From contig CAMNHS010000024.1 of NCBI GenBank assembly GCA_946539635.1, forward strand, positions 1 through 14,262: a stretch of DNA of 14,262 nucleotides, in the 5' to 3' direction. Below the pieces are notes generated by a model that worked only from the letters and a program-made list of their open reading frames with translations, was not told the origin of the DNA and searched no databases. Positions 1 to 7,920 of this stretch are shown here, one piece after another (positions within the stretch are counted from its first letter, which is position 1; every line of letters begins with the position of its first letter). Position numbers and translations under genes: made by a program. Source of the stretch: an uncultured Prevotellaceae bacterium. Lineage in GTDB: Bacteria; Bacteroidota; Bacteroidia; Bacteroidales; Bacteroidaceae.

Positions 1-942
1 AGTCTGTACGTATTTCTCTGCTTCGAGGGCTGCTTTGCATCCTGTTCCAGCGGCTACGATAGCCTGACGATAGATTGGGTCACAGACATCTCCTGCAGCA
101 AAGACACCAGGAAGGATGTTTCCATTCTTATCGCATACCTGCTGTGTGTTGCCAACAGTCTTTATATAACCCATTTCGTCAAGAGCCAGAGAATCCTTGA
201 AGATATCTGTTGCAGGCTTATGACCAATAGCAAGGAAGAATCCATCGATGGCAACATCATAGTGCTCTTCGTCAGCCTCACCCTTACGTTTTACCACATG
301 CATACCTTCTACACCATTCTCGCCATAAAGACCTGTGGCATTGTGCTCGAAAAGAATCTCGATATTTTCTGCATCACGCACTCTCTGCTGCATTATTTCA
401 GAAGCTCGGAGGTAGTTCTTCCTGACAACAAGATAAACTTTTTGACAAAGCCCAGAGAGATATAAAGCATCTTCACAGGCAGTATCACCACCACCTACAA
501 CAGCAGTAACCTTCTTGCGATAGAAGAAACCATCACAAGTAGCACAGGCGCTGACTCCCATACCATTATATTTCTCTTCATCAGGAAGTCCGAGATACTT
601 TGCCTTTGCTCCTGTTGCAATAATGATGCTGTCAGCCTCAATGACTGTATTGTTGTCTGTAGTTGCCTTATATGGTTTTGAAGAGAAGTCGATACTTACG
701 ATTTCCCCATCACGAATATCAGCACCAAAGCGTTCTGCCTGCTCACGAATCTCCATCATCATCTGGTTGGCATCAACACCCTGAGGGTATCCAGGGAAGT
801 TCTCTACGATGGTAGTTTGGGTAAGTTGTCCTCCCATCTGTGGACCAACATATTCTATTGGAGAGAGATTAGCACGTCCAGCATATATTGCTGCAGTATA
901 TCCGGCAGGTCCGCTGCCTATTATTAAGCATTTAGTTTTCAT
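1..942 (-). CDS. trxB: Thioredoxin-disulfide reductase (3' end cut by window edge)
   Basis: FAD- and NADPH-dependent flavoenzyme that passes electrons from NADPH to thioredoxin in the cytoplasm. The frame from the ATG at 942 stays open for 314 codons to base 1; I checked it line by line and found no frameshift. Seen in order: the N-terminal FAD-binding GSGPAG (residues 9-14), the redox-active pair in SACATCDG (Cys133 and Cys136), the NADPH-site glycine loop VVGGGDTACE (148-157), and the C-terminal FAD motif GVFAAGDVCD. The family is usually about 310-320 residues, so only the last few residues and the stop should lie outside the window. The gene starts 24 bases after the end of the small secreted-protein gene, and I see no TAnnTTTG box in that gap. 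It may therefore share that gene's transcript or use a promoter inside it. Identity is secure; regulation is unknown. Confidence 0.96.
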   Translation of the reverse strand, partial: MKTKCLIIGSGPAGYTAAIYAGRANLSPIEYVGPQMGGQLTQTTIVENFPGYPQGVDANQMMMEIREQAERFGADIRDGEIVSIDFSSKPYKATTDNNTVIEADSIIIATGAKAKYLGLPDEEKYNGMGVSACATCDGFFYRKKVTAVVGGGDTACEDALYLSGLCQKVYLVVRKNYLRASEIMQQRVRDAENIEILFEHNATGLYGENGVEGMHVVKRKGEADEEHYDVAIDGFFLAIGHKPATDIFKDSLALDEMGYIKTVGNTQQVCDKNGNILPGVFAAGDVCDPIYRQAIVAAGTGCKAALEAEKYVQT

Positions 943-966
943 AAAATAGTGCTTGTTATGTTTTGA

Positions 967-1338
967 TTAATTATTTCTGTTGTTTGTTTGGGTTTCACTA
1001 TTGTTGCTGTTTCTGCTTCTGTCATTCTTTGCGGAATTGTCTCTTCTTTGTGGAGAAGAAGTCCTGTTTCCAGAAAAGCTGCTGGTAAAACTACTTCGCA
1101 TACCACCAGTAACACCAGATCTGTACATATTATTACCCACAGAAGAACGTGTTGATTCTGTGTTTCTGACATTGTTGTTTCTCGCATTATTGGTATTGTT
1201 TACTGTAGAGCGAGTGCTGCTGGAACGCATATTTGAAGTCCTGTCATTATGTTGGCAGTCATTATCGGTTACATTATGACAATATCCTCCTGACAGCATG
1301 CAGAGAATCATTATTGTTGTGGTAATAATCTTCTTCAT
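967..1338 (-). CDS. Small secreted Asn/Ser/Arg-rich protein, function unknown
   Basis: A 123-residue protein I do not recognise. It opens with MKKIITTTIMILCML, a basic start plus hydrophobic stretch typical of a signal peptide. A cysteine (C20) lies near the likely cleavage region, but the residues before it (SGGY) do not make a good lipobox. The rest is low-complexity, dominated by Asn, Ser, Arg and Thr, with recurring RSS/RST tripeptides (NMRSS, STRST, STRSS, GGMRSS) and only one further cysteine (C28). It is probably disordered and outside the cytoplasm. The GGMRSS segment (residues 78-83) matches the repeated motif of the larger secreted protein at 7921-8865. Support for it being real: a good Bacteroidetes promoter just upstream, an ATG at a sensible distance, and a signal peptide in this frame only. 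The overlapping frames on both strands have no such features. Confidence 0.72.
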   Translation of the reverse strand: MKKIITTTIMILCMLSGGYCHNVTDNDCQHNDRTSNMRSSSTRSTVNNTNNARNNNVRNTESTRSSVGNNMYRSGVTGGMRSSFTSSFSGNRTSSPQRRDNSAKNDRSRNSNNSETQTNNRNN

Positions 1339-1366
1339 GTTTTCTTTGTATAAATATTATTTTTTG

Positions 1367-1397
1367 CAAAAATAACCACTTCTCATTATTCAGGAAA
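1367..1397 (-). promoter_or_regulatory. Promoter of the small secreted-protein gene
   Basis: On the minus strand, TATTTTTG (1367-1374) fits the Bacteroidetes -7 consensus TAnnTTTG. A TTTC (1394-1397, consensus TTTG) lies exactly 19 bases upstream. Transcription would begin near 1361, leaving an A/T-rich leader of about 20 bases before the ATG at 1338. The pattern is matched by eye; no start site is measured. Confidence 0.6.
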
Positions 1398-1432
1398 ATA
1401 TTTTTCCCTATAACAAAGGAGGAAAATCCCTA

Positions 1433-3451
1433 TCATGCTTTCAGGCTGCCTCCGATTTTCTTTGCTATTGCTGTCAGAATCTTTTCTGTTTCTTGCAGTT
1501 CGACAATGAGTTCCATTTGTCTTTCGGGGTCAGTGGTAGTCTTTATTTCGTTGCGTATATGGGTTAATTTGTCTGTTATGTATTCACGTCGGAATTCGTA
1601 GAGCAGGTGTTCTATCTTGTCGCGGAGTTGTTCGATGGATAGCTTTATTTCCAGACTTTTTGATAATGTCAGAGCATCAGATGTCAGTTTTATTGCAAGA
1701 CTTGAAATCTCATAGTCAGGATGGCTGGTGAAGTAGTGCTCACATGAGAAATTCTCTTCTCCAGTATGTTCTACAGCCTCCTGCAGGATATCGTTATACA
1801 TCGGATTTCCGAATTTCAGATTATCTCCTTCGAGGTTGTAATGTATGAATTGCGCTACTGTCAAGGAGAAGATGTTTCCATCATCATCTGTGATGTTTTC
1901 ATACAATATCTCTTCCCCATGCTGTATAATCATCTTCATCAGCAGGTCAGCAGATGTTTCTCTCTTCCTTCTGTATTGCTGCTGTTGTGGAGCAGGAGTT
2001 GTCTGCGTTGTGGATTGTGCAGGAGTTGAAGGGGTAGGATTCTTGACATTATCCAGCAACCCATGTTTGGGATATTCCTGATATTCCTTAGCACGCTGCT
2101 GCTCACGCATTTCAGCCTTTCGTTCCTCTTCTCTGTAGGCACGAATCTCCTCATTCATCTTGGTGGTAAGAGTCTGCTCGCTGAATCCCAAGCGTGCTGA
2201 GCAATCCTGTATGTATGCATCCCTGACAATAGGGTCGCCAATCACACTGACACTCTTTATGATGCTGCTGATAGCTTCAGAACGTTCGTGTGGGTCAGTG
2301 ACACCATCAAGCAAGACCTTTGTTTTGAATGCTATAAAATCCATTTGGTGGTCCTTAATGTAAGCCCTGAATTCCTCTGCTGTATTCTTCTTTGCAAATT
2401 CGTCAGGATCCTGTCCGTCAGGCAGTAGCATCACCTTTACATTCATGCCTTCCTTCAGTAGCATGTCAGTACCTCGTAGCGCTGCCTTAATGCCAGCAGC
2501 ATCACCATCATAGAGAAGCACTATGTTTGAGGTGAAGCGATGGAGAATGTGTATCTGGTGTTCGGAAAGAGCTGTACCACTATTTGCAACAACATTTTCT
2601 ATACCACATTGATGCATAGAGATAACATCAGTATATCCCTCCACCATATAGACAAGATTCTCTTTGGCGATGGCTTTCTTTGCCTGGAAAATGCCATAGA
2701 GCTCATGGTCCTTATGGAATATCTCGGAATCAGGAGAGTTGACATATTTTTGGTTTATACCCTTTGTCCTTGAGTCGAGCACTCGGCCTCCGAAGGCTAC
2801 CACTTTTCCTGATATACCTATCCAAGGGAATATAGCACGTCCATAGAAACGGTCGAAAGGAAGTTCGGATTTTGCGTTTTCTATGTTATAGCACAATCCC
2901 ACTTTTACAAGATATTCCTCTTTATATCCCTGTTTTATGGCTGTTTCCGCCATAGCATGCCTTTCGTTCAGACAGAAACCAAGACGGAATTTCTCTATAA
3001 TATCATCTCTTATACCCCTTGAGCGGAAATACTGCAATCCGATAGCTTTGCCATCAACATTGTTTTGCAGTATATCCTTAAAATAGTTTGCTGCCCACTC
3101 ATTCACAATGAACATAGCCTCACGTTCTGACTGCTCCTTTTTCTGTTCATCAGTAAGTTCTGTCTCCTGAATCTCTATGTGATATTTGTTTGCCAGCCAG
3201 CGCAGAGCCTCTGGATAAGTCAGTTGCTCATGCTTCATGATAAAGCTTACGCTGTCGCCACCTTCTCCACAGACGAAGCAATGACAAGAGCGCCGGGTGG
3301 GAGAGACATAGAAGGATGGGGTGTGGTCATTATGGAAAGGACATAGGCCGCGATAGTTTATTCCCACTTTCTTTAGGGATACGAAATCGGATACTACATC
3401 AACAATGTCTGCAGTATCTTTTATGCGTTCTATGGTGGCTCTGTCTATCAT
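1433..3451 (-). CDS. dnaG: DNA primase DnaG
   Basis: Makes the RNA primers for leading- and lagging-strand DNA synthesis and works with the replicative helicase DnaB. The 672-residue protein shows the standard three parts. The N-terminal CHC2 zinc-binding domain has Cys37, His40, Cys58 and Cys61 with the usual spacing. The RNA polymerase/TOPRIM core has RFYGRAIFP (201-209), EGYTD (271-275, catalytic Glu), DGDAAG (315-320) and DGQDPDE (345-351). The C-terminal helical region is probably the DnaB-binding part, reached through a Thr/Pro/Gln-rich linker at about 471-493. The ATG at 3451 shares the bases ATGA with the rsmD stop codon, so translation of the two is likely coupled. Length and motif order are those of a complete, working primase. 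It is the last gene of the DUF3822-rsmD-dnaG operon. Confidence 0.97.
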   Translation of the reverse strand: MIDRATIERIKDTADIVDVVSDFVSLKKVGINYRGLCPFHNDHTPSFYVSPTRRSCHCFVCGEGGDSVSFIMKHEQLTYPEALRWLANKYHIEIQETELTDEQKKEQSEREAMFIVNEWAANYFKDILQNNVDGKAIGLQYFRSRGIRDDIIEKFRLGFCLNERHAMAETAIKQGYKEEYLVKVGLCYNIENAKSELPFDRFYGRAIFPWIGISGKVVAFGGRVLDSRTKGINQKYVNSPDSEIFHKDHELYGIFQAKKAIAKENLVYMVEGYTDVISMHQCGIENVVANSGTALSEHQIHILHRFTSNIVLLYDGDAAGIKAALRGTDMLLKEGMNVKVMLLPDGQDPDEFAKKNTAEEFRAYIKDHQMDFIAFKTKVLLDGVTDPHERSEAISSIIKSVSVIGDPIVRDAYIQDCSARLGFSEQTLTTKMNEEIRAYREEERKAEMREQQRAKEYQEYPKHGLLDNVKNPTPSTPAQSTTQTTPAPQQQQYRRKRETSADLLMKMIIQHGEEILYENITDDDGNIFSLTVAQFIHYNLEGDNLKFGNPMYNDILQEAVEHTGEENFSCEHYFTSHPDYEISSLAIKLTSDALTLSKSLEIKLSIEQLRDKIEHLLYEFRREYITDKLTHIRNEIKTTTDPERQMELIVELQETEKILTAIAKKIGGSLKA

Positions 3452-3993
3452 TTGAAAAGAGTGAAATTTACACTGCCATAAGAGCGATGTTCAACAAATC
3501 GTGGATGGGAAGAGAAGTCGTTTTGCTTTCCATGTTCGAAGACAAATATTCCGTCTTCCTTCAATAGAGGCAATGCTTTGTCTGGTATCTCTGCAAGGGT
3601 AGGGAGAGAATATGGTGGGTCAGCAAAAATAAAATCGAATTGTTTCTTGCATGTCTTCAGAAACTTAAACACATCGCCCCTGATGAGAGTATGTTTTAGA
3701 AGAGCATCAGAATTGGAGTTTGTTGACAGCTTGTCGATACATTGCTGTATGAACTTTGCATGGTCACGATCTAATTCTACGCTGACAACATTGCTACATC
3801 CACGAGACAGCAATTCTAAAGAAATGCTTCCTGTGCCGGCAAAGAGGTCGAGGGCAGAGGTGTTTTCAAAGTCAATATACCCCTGGAGCACATTGAAAAT
3901 GTTCTCTTTGGCAAAGTCTGTCGTAGGTCGGGCTTTGAAGCTACGGGGAATGTCAAAATGCCTGCCTTTATATGTGCCTGTTACAATACGCAC
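3448..3993 (-). CDS. rsmD: 16S rRNA (guanine(966)-N2)-methyltransferase RsmD
   Basis: SAM-dependent enzyme that methylates N2 of G966 (E. coli numbering) in 16S rRNA during assembly of the small ribosomal subunit. The 181-residue protein starts MRIVTGTYKGR, typical of the family. It carries the conserved RPTTD (22-26), the SAM-binding motif DLFAGTGS (49-56), the acidic VELD after the second strand (72-75), and the N6/N2-methyltransferase signature DPPY (125-128). Length is normal for RsmD. Its start lies inside the end of the DUF3822 gene (13-base overlap) and its stop overlaps the dnaG ATG by four bases, so the three genes read as a tightly coupled operon. No key residue looks missing. Confidence 0.95.
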   Translation of the reverse strand: MRIVTGTYKGRHFDIPRSFKARPTTDFAKENIFNVLQGYIDFENTSALDLFAGTGSISLELLSRGCSNVVSVELDRDHAKFIQQCIDKLSTNSNSDALLKHTLIRGDVFKFLKTCKKQFDFIFADPPYSLPTLAEIPDKALPLLKEDGIFVFEHGKQNDFSSHPRFVEHRSYGSVNFTLFK

Positions 3994-4703
3994 TCTCTTA
4001 CCTCCTCAATAAATTTGCTTAACTTTTCATGTATTCCCTCTGGTATCTCTCCACACAAGGACAGAATGTCTGTATCCTTGTTCATGCCGAGTTGCTTCCA
4101 TACATATAATATATAGTAGAGCATATCGTCATTATTTGTCATCTTGAAGGAATTGGCATATCTGAATCTGTGTTGCTCGAAATAGCAGATGTTCATTACC
4201 TCATTGTAGAAGTATATGAAGAGATTCCTGTTTTGGGTGCCTTTGAAATAATTCTTATAAAGTGTTTGCCAAACCTGTATGATGTTGTTGGATACCTCTA
4301 TTTCCGAGCAGTTATCTTCCACCACCATTTTAAGGTCTCTGTTCAAAGGGAAGATAGCTATGGCATCAAGCAGGGGAATTTCCTGAACACACTTCTCATC
4401 ATATTTATATCCTGTAATGGAAGTGTTGTAAGAAGTTTCCGGGTCATACTCCTCTTCAATAGGAATAAGGACCACAGGGGTTGAAACCTTTAGCACAGCA
4501 TGTATGCAAGGAATCCCTTCGGGAGTAGTCTTTGCAGCCTTCATATATGACTGCTCTCGAAACACCTCACGCAGGTTTGCTGCAACAGACATCTTCTTGT
4601 CGATGGCATATTCATGCTCTGCCTGAGTACCATCTGTCTCTGTAATCGAAAACAGGAATTTGTTGTTAAGGATATTTATTATGATTTTCTTTATTTCAGT
4701 CAT
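3981..4703 (-). CDS. DUF3822 family protein
   Basis: A 240-residue cytoplasmic protein with no signal peptide or membrane segment. Its length, overall sequence and position directly before rsmD match DUF3822, a family known mainly from Bacteroidetes; its biochemical role is not established as far as I know. I see no catalytic motif. Visible landmarks are an acidic IPIEEEYDPE segment about 90-100 residues in and an aromatic stretch (FIYFYNEVMNICYFEQ) near residues 165-180. The ATG at 4703 lies only five bases after the -7 box of a very good promoter, and there is no upstream alternative downstream of that box. The family assignment rests on recalled resemblance and gene order, so it is less certain than for its neighbours. 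A link to ribosome assembly or replication would be inference from operon membership only. Confidence 0.8.
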   Translation of the reverse strand: MTEIKKIIINILNNKFLFSITETDGTQAEHEYAIDKKMSVAANLREVFREQSYMKAAKTTPEGIPCIHAVLKVSTPVVLIPIEEEYDPETSYNTSITGYKYDEKCVQEIPLLDAIAIFPLNRDLKMVVEDNCSEIEVSNNIIQVWQTLYKNYFKGTQNRNLFIYFYNEVMNICYFEQHRFRYANSFKMTNNDDMLYYILYVWKQLGMNKDTDILSLCGEIPEGIHEKLSKFIEEVRECVL

Positions 4704-4708
4704 GGGTG

Positions 4709-4739
4709 CAAAGGTAAGAAAAAATAATCAATTTCCAAA
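4709..4739 (-). promoter_or_regulatory. Strong promoter of the DUF3822-rsmD-dnaG operon, probably leaderless
   Basis: On the minus strand a perfect TTTG (4736-4739) and a perfect TAnnTTTG (TACCTTTG, 4709-4716) are separated by 19 bases, the Bacteroidetes primary sigma-factor pattern. Only the five bases CACCC lie between the -7 box and the ATG at 4703. Transcription would therefore start at or within a base or two of the initiation codon. Confidence 0.75.
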
Positions 4740-4759
4740 GGATTTTTATAAAATAAAAA

Positions 4760-4790
4760 TTGGCATGTGACGTTTTTATAATAAAGTTTA
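4760..4790 (+). promoter_or_regulatory. Possible weak promoter of the RecD-like gene
   Basis: TTGG (4760-4763), a 19-base spacer and AAAGTTTA (4783-4790) have the right geometry for a Bacteroidetes promoter. However, the -33 box is 3 of 4 and the -7 box misses two consensus bases. If real, it too would start transcription within a few bases of the ATG at 4798. I see no better candidate in the 94-base divergent gap. Confidence 0.25.
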
Positions 4791-4797
4791 CATCCGT

Positions 4798-6228
4798 ATG
4801 ACTACCGACGCCTTCAAGCAAATAATTCTGGAACATCTACATTTTCCTCCTACTGCAGACCAGCAGGGAGCGATAGATGTGTTTACCCGTTTTATTGCCC
4901 AAAGGGATGGTATGCCTGCTATGCTGATGCGTGGTTCTGCTGGAACTGGTAAGACATCTCTTGTGGCTGCTATTGTGAAAACCCTTCAGCAGTTGAAGCA
5001 GAAGGTTATCCTGATGGCTCCCACTGGTCGTGCTGCAAAGGTGCTGGCATTGAGCAGTGATACTCCTGCCACAACAATTCACAGAAAGATATATCGCCAA
5101 AAGAGCCTTGGTGGAGATTTCAGCCTTGACATAAACCTGCACACAGACACTCTGTTTATTGTTGATGAGGCTTCGATGATAAGTACCGAACCTCAGATTG
5201 CAACAGCGGGTATGCCAATGTTCATAGGTAATGGCGGAGGATTGATAGATGACCTCATCACATACGTTTATTCTGGCAAGAATTGCCGCCTGATGCTTAT
5301 AGGAGATACAGCACAGCTGCCACCAGTAGGAGAGGATGAGGCTCCAGCTTTGCAGAAGGGCGTTATAGAATGTTATGGATTGAATGTCTTTGAGTATGAC
5401 ATCATGGAGGTTGTGCGTCAGAAATCTGTTTCGGGCATACTGTGGAATGCTAACCAGATACGTTTCCTCATTACCCACGACTCTGCAACAGAACTTCCCA
5501 AGATAAAGTTCTCAGGCTTTGCAGACATACAGGTCGTCAATGGCAGTGAACTGATAGAGAGCCTTGAGGATAGTTACTACAGGATGGGCATCGATGATAC
5601 AGTTGTCATAACTCGCAGCAATAAGCGCGCTACCATATATAATAATGGTATAAGGGTTCGCGTCCTTGACCATGAAGATATGCTTACTTCCGGGGATAGG
5701 ATAATGATTGTCAAGAATCATTATTTTGATGAAGAAAATCCGCCCATGCCGTTTATCGCCAATGGCGACCTTGCTGTTGTACAGAGGGTGACAAATACAA
5801 GGGAGTTTTATGGCTTGACCTTTGCAGACCTTACATTGACTTTTCCTGATTATGATGATGTGGAACTCACAATGACTACAATCCTTGATTGTCTGCAGAC
5901 AGATTCTCCAGCCCTTACAACAGAACAGCAGAAGAAACTCTATGATGGCGTGATGGAAGACTATTCGGATTTGCCTCGAAAGGATGACAGGCTTAAGGCT
6001 TTGAAGAAGGATCTCTATTATACCGCTTTGCAGGTAAAATTTGCCTACGCAGTAACATGTCATAAGGCCCAAGGAGGACAATGGGGACATGTTTATATTG
6101 ACCAGGGATATATGACAGACGATATGCTGACTCCTGACTATATCCATTGGCTTTATACAGCCTTCACCCGAGCCACAGAAAAACTGTATTTGGTTAATTG
6201 GCCCAAGGAACAAACAAAAGAAGATTGA
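4798..6228 (+). CDS. RecD-like ATP-dependent DNA helicase (superfamily 1)
   Basis: ATP-driven DNA motor of the RecD/AAA_30 group, probably acting in DNA repair or recombination. Of its 476 residues the helicase motifs are clear: Walker A GSAGTGKT (46-53), motif Ia APTGRAAK (74-81), Walker B/motif II VDEAS (122-126), motif III GDTAQLPPV (169-177), the UvrD_C_2 signature AVTCHKAQGGQW (418-429) and motif VI YTAFTRA (453-459). It is much shorter than the long RecD2 helicases and lacks an N-terminal domain; it starts almost directly with the motor. This form is common in Bacteroidetes, where it is often annotated as an exodeoxyribonuclease; no nuclease motif is visible, so I prefer helicase. It is the only plus-strand gene here and diverges from the DUF3822 operon. 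Its stop codon lies inside the left arm of a terminator hairpin. The exact DNA substrate cannot be told. Confidence 0.9.
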   Translation: MTTDAFKQIILEHLHFPPTADQQGAIDVFTRFIAQRDGMPAMLMRGSAGTGKTSLVAAIVKTLQQLKQKVILMAPTGRAAKVLALSSDTPATTIHRKIYRQKSLGGDFSLDINLHTDTLFIVDEASMISTEPQIATAGMPMFIGNGGGLIDDLITYVYSGKNCRLMLIGDTAQLPPVGEDEAPALQKGVIECYGLNVFEYDIMEVVRQKSVSGILWNANQIRFLITHDSATELPKIKFSGFADIQVVNGSELIESLEDSYYRMGIDDTVVITRSNKRATIYNNGIRVRVLDHEDMLTSGDRIMIVKNHYFDEENPPMPFIANGDLAVVQRVTNTREFYGLTFADLTLTFPDYDDVELTMTTILDCLQTDSPALTTEQQKKLYDGVMEDYSDLPRKDDRLKALKKDLYYTALQVKFAYAVTCHKAQGGQWGHVYIDQGYMTDDMLTPDYIHWLYTAFTRATEKLYLVNWPKEQTKED

Positions 6229-6250
6229 AGCAAGTTGCCTCAATCTTCTT
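6218..6250. terminator. Bidirectional hairpin terminator between convergent genes
   Basis: A 16-base arm (6218-6233) and its near-perfect inverse (6235-6250) flank a single base, giving a stem of about 14 pairs with a small AAGTT loop. The one mismatch is A-C in plus-strand RNA and a G-U wobble in minus-strand RNA. T-rich sequence follows on both strands. It lies between the convergent RecD-like and barrel genes and overlaps the RecD-like TGA (6226-6228), so it likely ends both transcripts. Confidence 0.8.
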
Positions 6251-6279
6251 TGTTTATTAGACCTATTGACCTTATTTGA

Positions 6280-7887
6280 TTAGAACTTATAGCTCAGCGT
6301 ACAGTTAATCTGATGGCGGTTGTTCTTTACTGTGCTCATTACAGTACCATTCTCCATTACCTCGCCTGTAGGACTGCCATCCTTGTCACCAGCCTTATAC
6401 ATCTGTCCGCTTGTTGTAGCGAATGGATGATATTCCCCCTTCTGACCTATATACTGATAGGCAAGGTCGATGTTGAAATGTTTTGCTATTGTATATCCAA
6501 GACCGAATGTTACACGGTTTGTACCTCCCCAGTTGGTATAGTCGTTGGAAGTGAAATTGGCACCACAGTCGTATGTTCCGTGAGTATGCTCTTCGTAGTT
6601 CTTGTAACCCTCTGTCTTGTCATACATAGGGCTGACATAGTTGTAACCCACACGGATGGCAACCTCTGGTACTGGCTTTATTTCGGCACCAAACTTTAAG
6701 GTGTGGACACCCTTGAGGGAAGCCTTCGTATTCTCATTTACGATATAGTCATCATTCCAACGGTCAAATTTTGTGTTGATGGCGCTGTATTTTGCGTAAT
6801 CGTATGTCAAACCTAATGCTACAATGTTACCGACGGTATGACCGAAAGAAACACCAAACTTCCAAGGCGTGGAGAATCTGTAATCACCGTATGCGCTTTC
6901 TTTTACAGTGTATGTCTTTGTAGCGTTAGGATTTGAGTCAGTGTAAGTATCCTGCCATATATCCTGTGTCAGGCGATACCATGTCGGGGTATGGATATAG
7001 ATACCTACGCGGAAAGGAGAAGTCTCAAGAGGACGCCAGATAGCGCCAAACTTCAGACCTACACCCGAACCCGTAATCTTTCTTTCGTTGACAGTCTCAA
7101 GGGCGTATGGATAGCCGGCTGTGATACTATTGTAGTTACCGGAAGCATCACTGGTTTCGCCAAAGTCCAAACCCCTTCCGAGGTTATAGCTTACAAACTC
7201 ATAGTAGTTGGCAAGGCTGCTGAAGTTTACACTCTTTGCACCAATGGTAAGACCGAGGAACCATCTGTTGTTGATGTTTCCGCTGATGTTGAAGTCATAT
7301 TCTCCAATATAGCCTTCATTGTCGTTCATCCCAAAGTATTGTGTACCATAAGGCATGTGTTTTACCTTCTGCTCGTTGTAGTTGTCATACACCAGATAGT
7401 CCATGTTGTTACACTGCCATGTGTTAGACCTCATTGCAAGTACAGCCTTTTCGCTGACACTGGAGTTTGTCAGTTCTCCCATAGCATTCAGAATCTGGTT
7501 GAAGTTTCTGCTCTTTTGGAAGTTGAAACCAAAGTTCAGGAAAGAATTCTGACCTGTCTGCATAGAGAATACTACACCAGCCTGATTAAGGTCTGCATTG
7601 GTTTTTCCGTTGTCGGAATATACACTGTTGCTGTAAGAGTCGCCTTTCTGTATGGTAGCACCTGCGGAAATACCTATCCATGACCTGCGGAACAATCCTA
7701 TTCCGGCTGGGTTAGAACTCATGGTAGAGATATCTGCACCGAGTGCTTCCATCGCGCCACCCATACCAACATATCTCGCCGTACCGTTGAGGTCTTCAGT
7801 AGCAAGCTCTGCTGCCTCGTATGTCTCTTGTGCCTGCATGCCGATAACCATCATACCTAAACATGCGGTAGTGAATAATTTTTTCAT
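6280..7887 (-). CDS. OmpP1/FadL-like outer-membrane beta-barrel protein
   Basis: A 535-residue predicted outer-membrane protein. The start MKKLFTTACLGMMVIGMQAQ is a clear signal peptide with cleavage after the AQA-type end near residue 18-20. It is followed by ARYVGMGGAMEALGAD and the NPAGIG motif (59-64), the N-terminal signature of the FadL/OmpP1 transporters in Bacteroidetes. The rest alternates short polar/aromatic strands and Gly/Asn-rich turns, and it ends in a strand finishing ...LSYKF, with the terminal Phe that barrel-assembly machinery recognises. FadL homologues carry fatty acids or other hydrophobic compounds across the outer membrane; the substrate here is unknown. The gene follows the W/Y-rich secreted-protein gene by 33 bases with no visible promoter between them, so the two are probably co-transcribed and may act together at the cell surface. 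It ends at a strong terminator. Confidence 0.87.
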   Translation of the reverse strand: MKKLFTTACLGMMVIGMQAQETYEAAELATEDLNGTARYVGMGGAMEALGADISTMSSNPAGIGLFRRSWIGISAGATIQKGDSYSNSVYSDNGKTNADLNQAGVVFSMQTGQNSFLNFGFNFQKSRNFNQILNAMGELTNSSVSEKAVLAMRSNTWQCNNMDYLVYDNYNEQKVKHMPYGTQYFGMNDNEGYIGEYDFNISGNINNRWFLGLTIGAKSVNFSSLANYYEFVSYNLGRGLDFGETSDASGNYNSITAGYPYALETVNERKITGSGVGLKFGAIWRPLETSPFRVGIYIHTPTWYRLTQDIWQDTYTDSNPNATKTYTVKESAYGDYRFSTPWKFGVSFGHTVGNIVALGLTYDYAKYSAINTKFDRWNDDYIVNENTKASLKGVHTLKFGAEIKPVPEVAIRVGYNYVSPMYDKTEGYKNYEEHTHGTYDCGANFTSNDYTNWGGTNRVTFGLGYTIAKHFNIDLAYQYIGQKGEYHPFATTSGQMYKAGDKDGSPTGEVMENGTVMSTVKNNRHQINCTLSYKF

Positions 7888-7891
7888 AGAA

Positions 7892-7920
7892 TATATCTTT
7901 AAACTTTTAAACTCTAAACT
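7892..7920 (-). repeat. Degenerate heptad repeat at a gene junction
   Basis: Read on the minus strand: AGTTTAG, AGTTTAA, one extra A, AGTTTAA, then the weaker AGATATA. It fills almost the whole gap between the W/Y-rich gene and the barrel gene. Each of the first three units holds TAG or TAA. This is the least certain of the four arrays because of its low copy number and A/T-rich content. Confidence 0.5.

Noticed and set aside
220..465. Plus-strand open frame of 81 codons within trxB
   Set aside because: The minus-strand trxB frame is continuous and motif-complete across this region; the plus-strand frame shows no family, start context or promoter.
1..942. Possible frameshifted or pseudogene trxB
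   Set aside because: Codon-by-codon reading from 942 to 1 gives a continuous protein with both cysteines and both nucleotide-binding motifs; it lacks a stop only because the window ends.
1391..1409. A/T-rich inverted repeat downstream of dnaG (AGGGAAAAATATTTTCCT on the minus strand)
   Set aside because: The stem is short with a bulged G and only two or three G-C pairs, no T-run follows, and it overlaps the -33 box of the next promoter; too weak to call a terminator.
4760..4782. TTGGCA ... TATAAT resembling an E. coli-type promoter before the RecD-like gene
   Set aside because: The two boxes are only 11 bases apart, not 16-18, and this group of bacteria uses a different consensus.
4837..6243. 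Two long minus-strand open frames (4837-5478 and 5512-6243) opposite the RecD-like gene
   Set aside because: They lie wholly opposite a gene with all helicase motifs, and their translations are Cys/His/Ser-rich without recognisable domains, as expected for antisense shadows.
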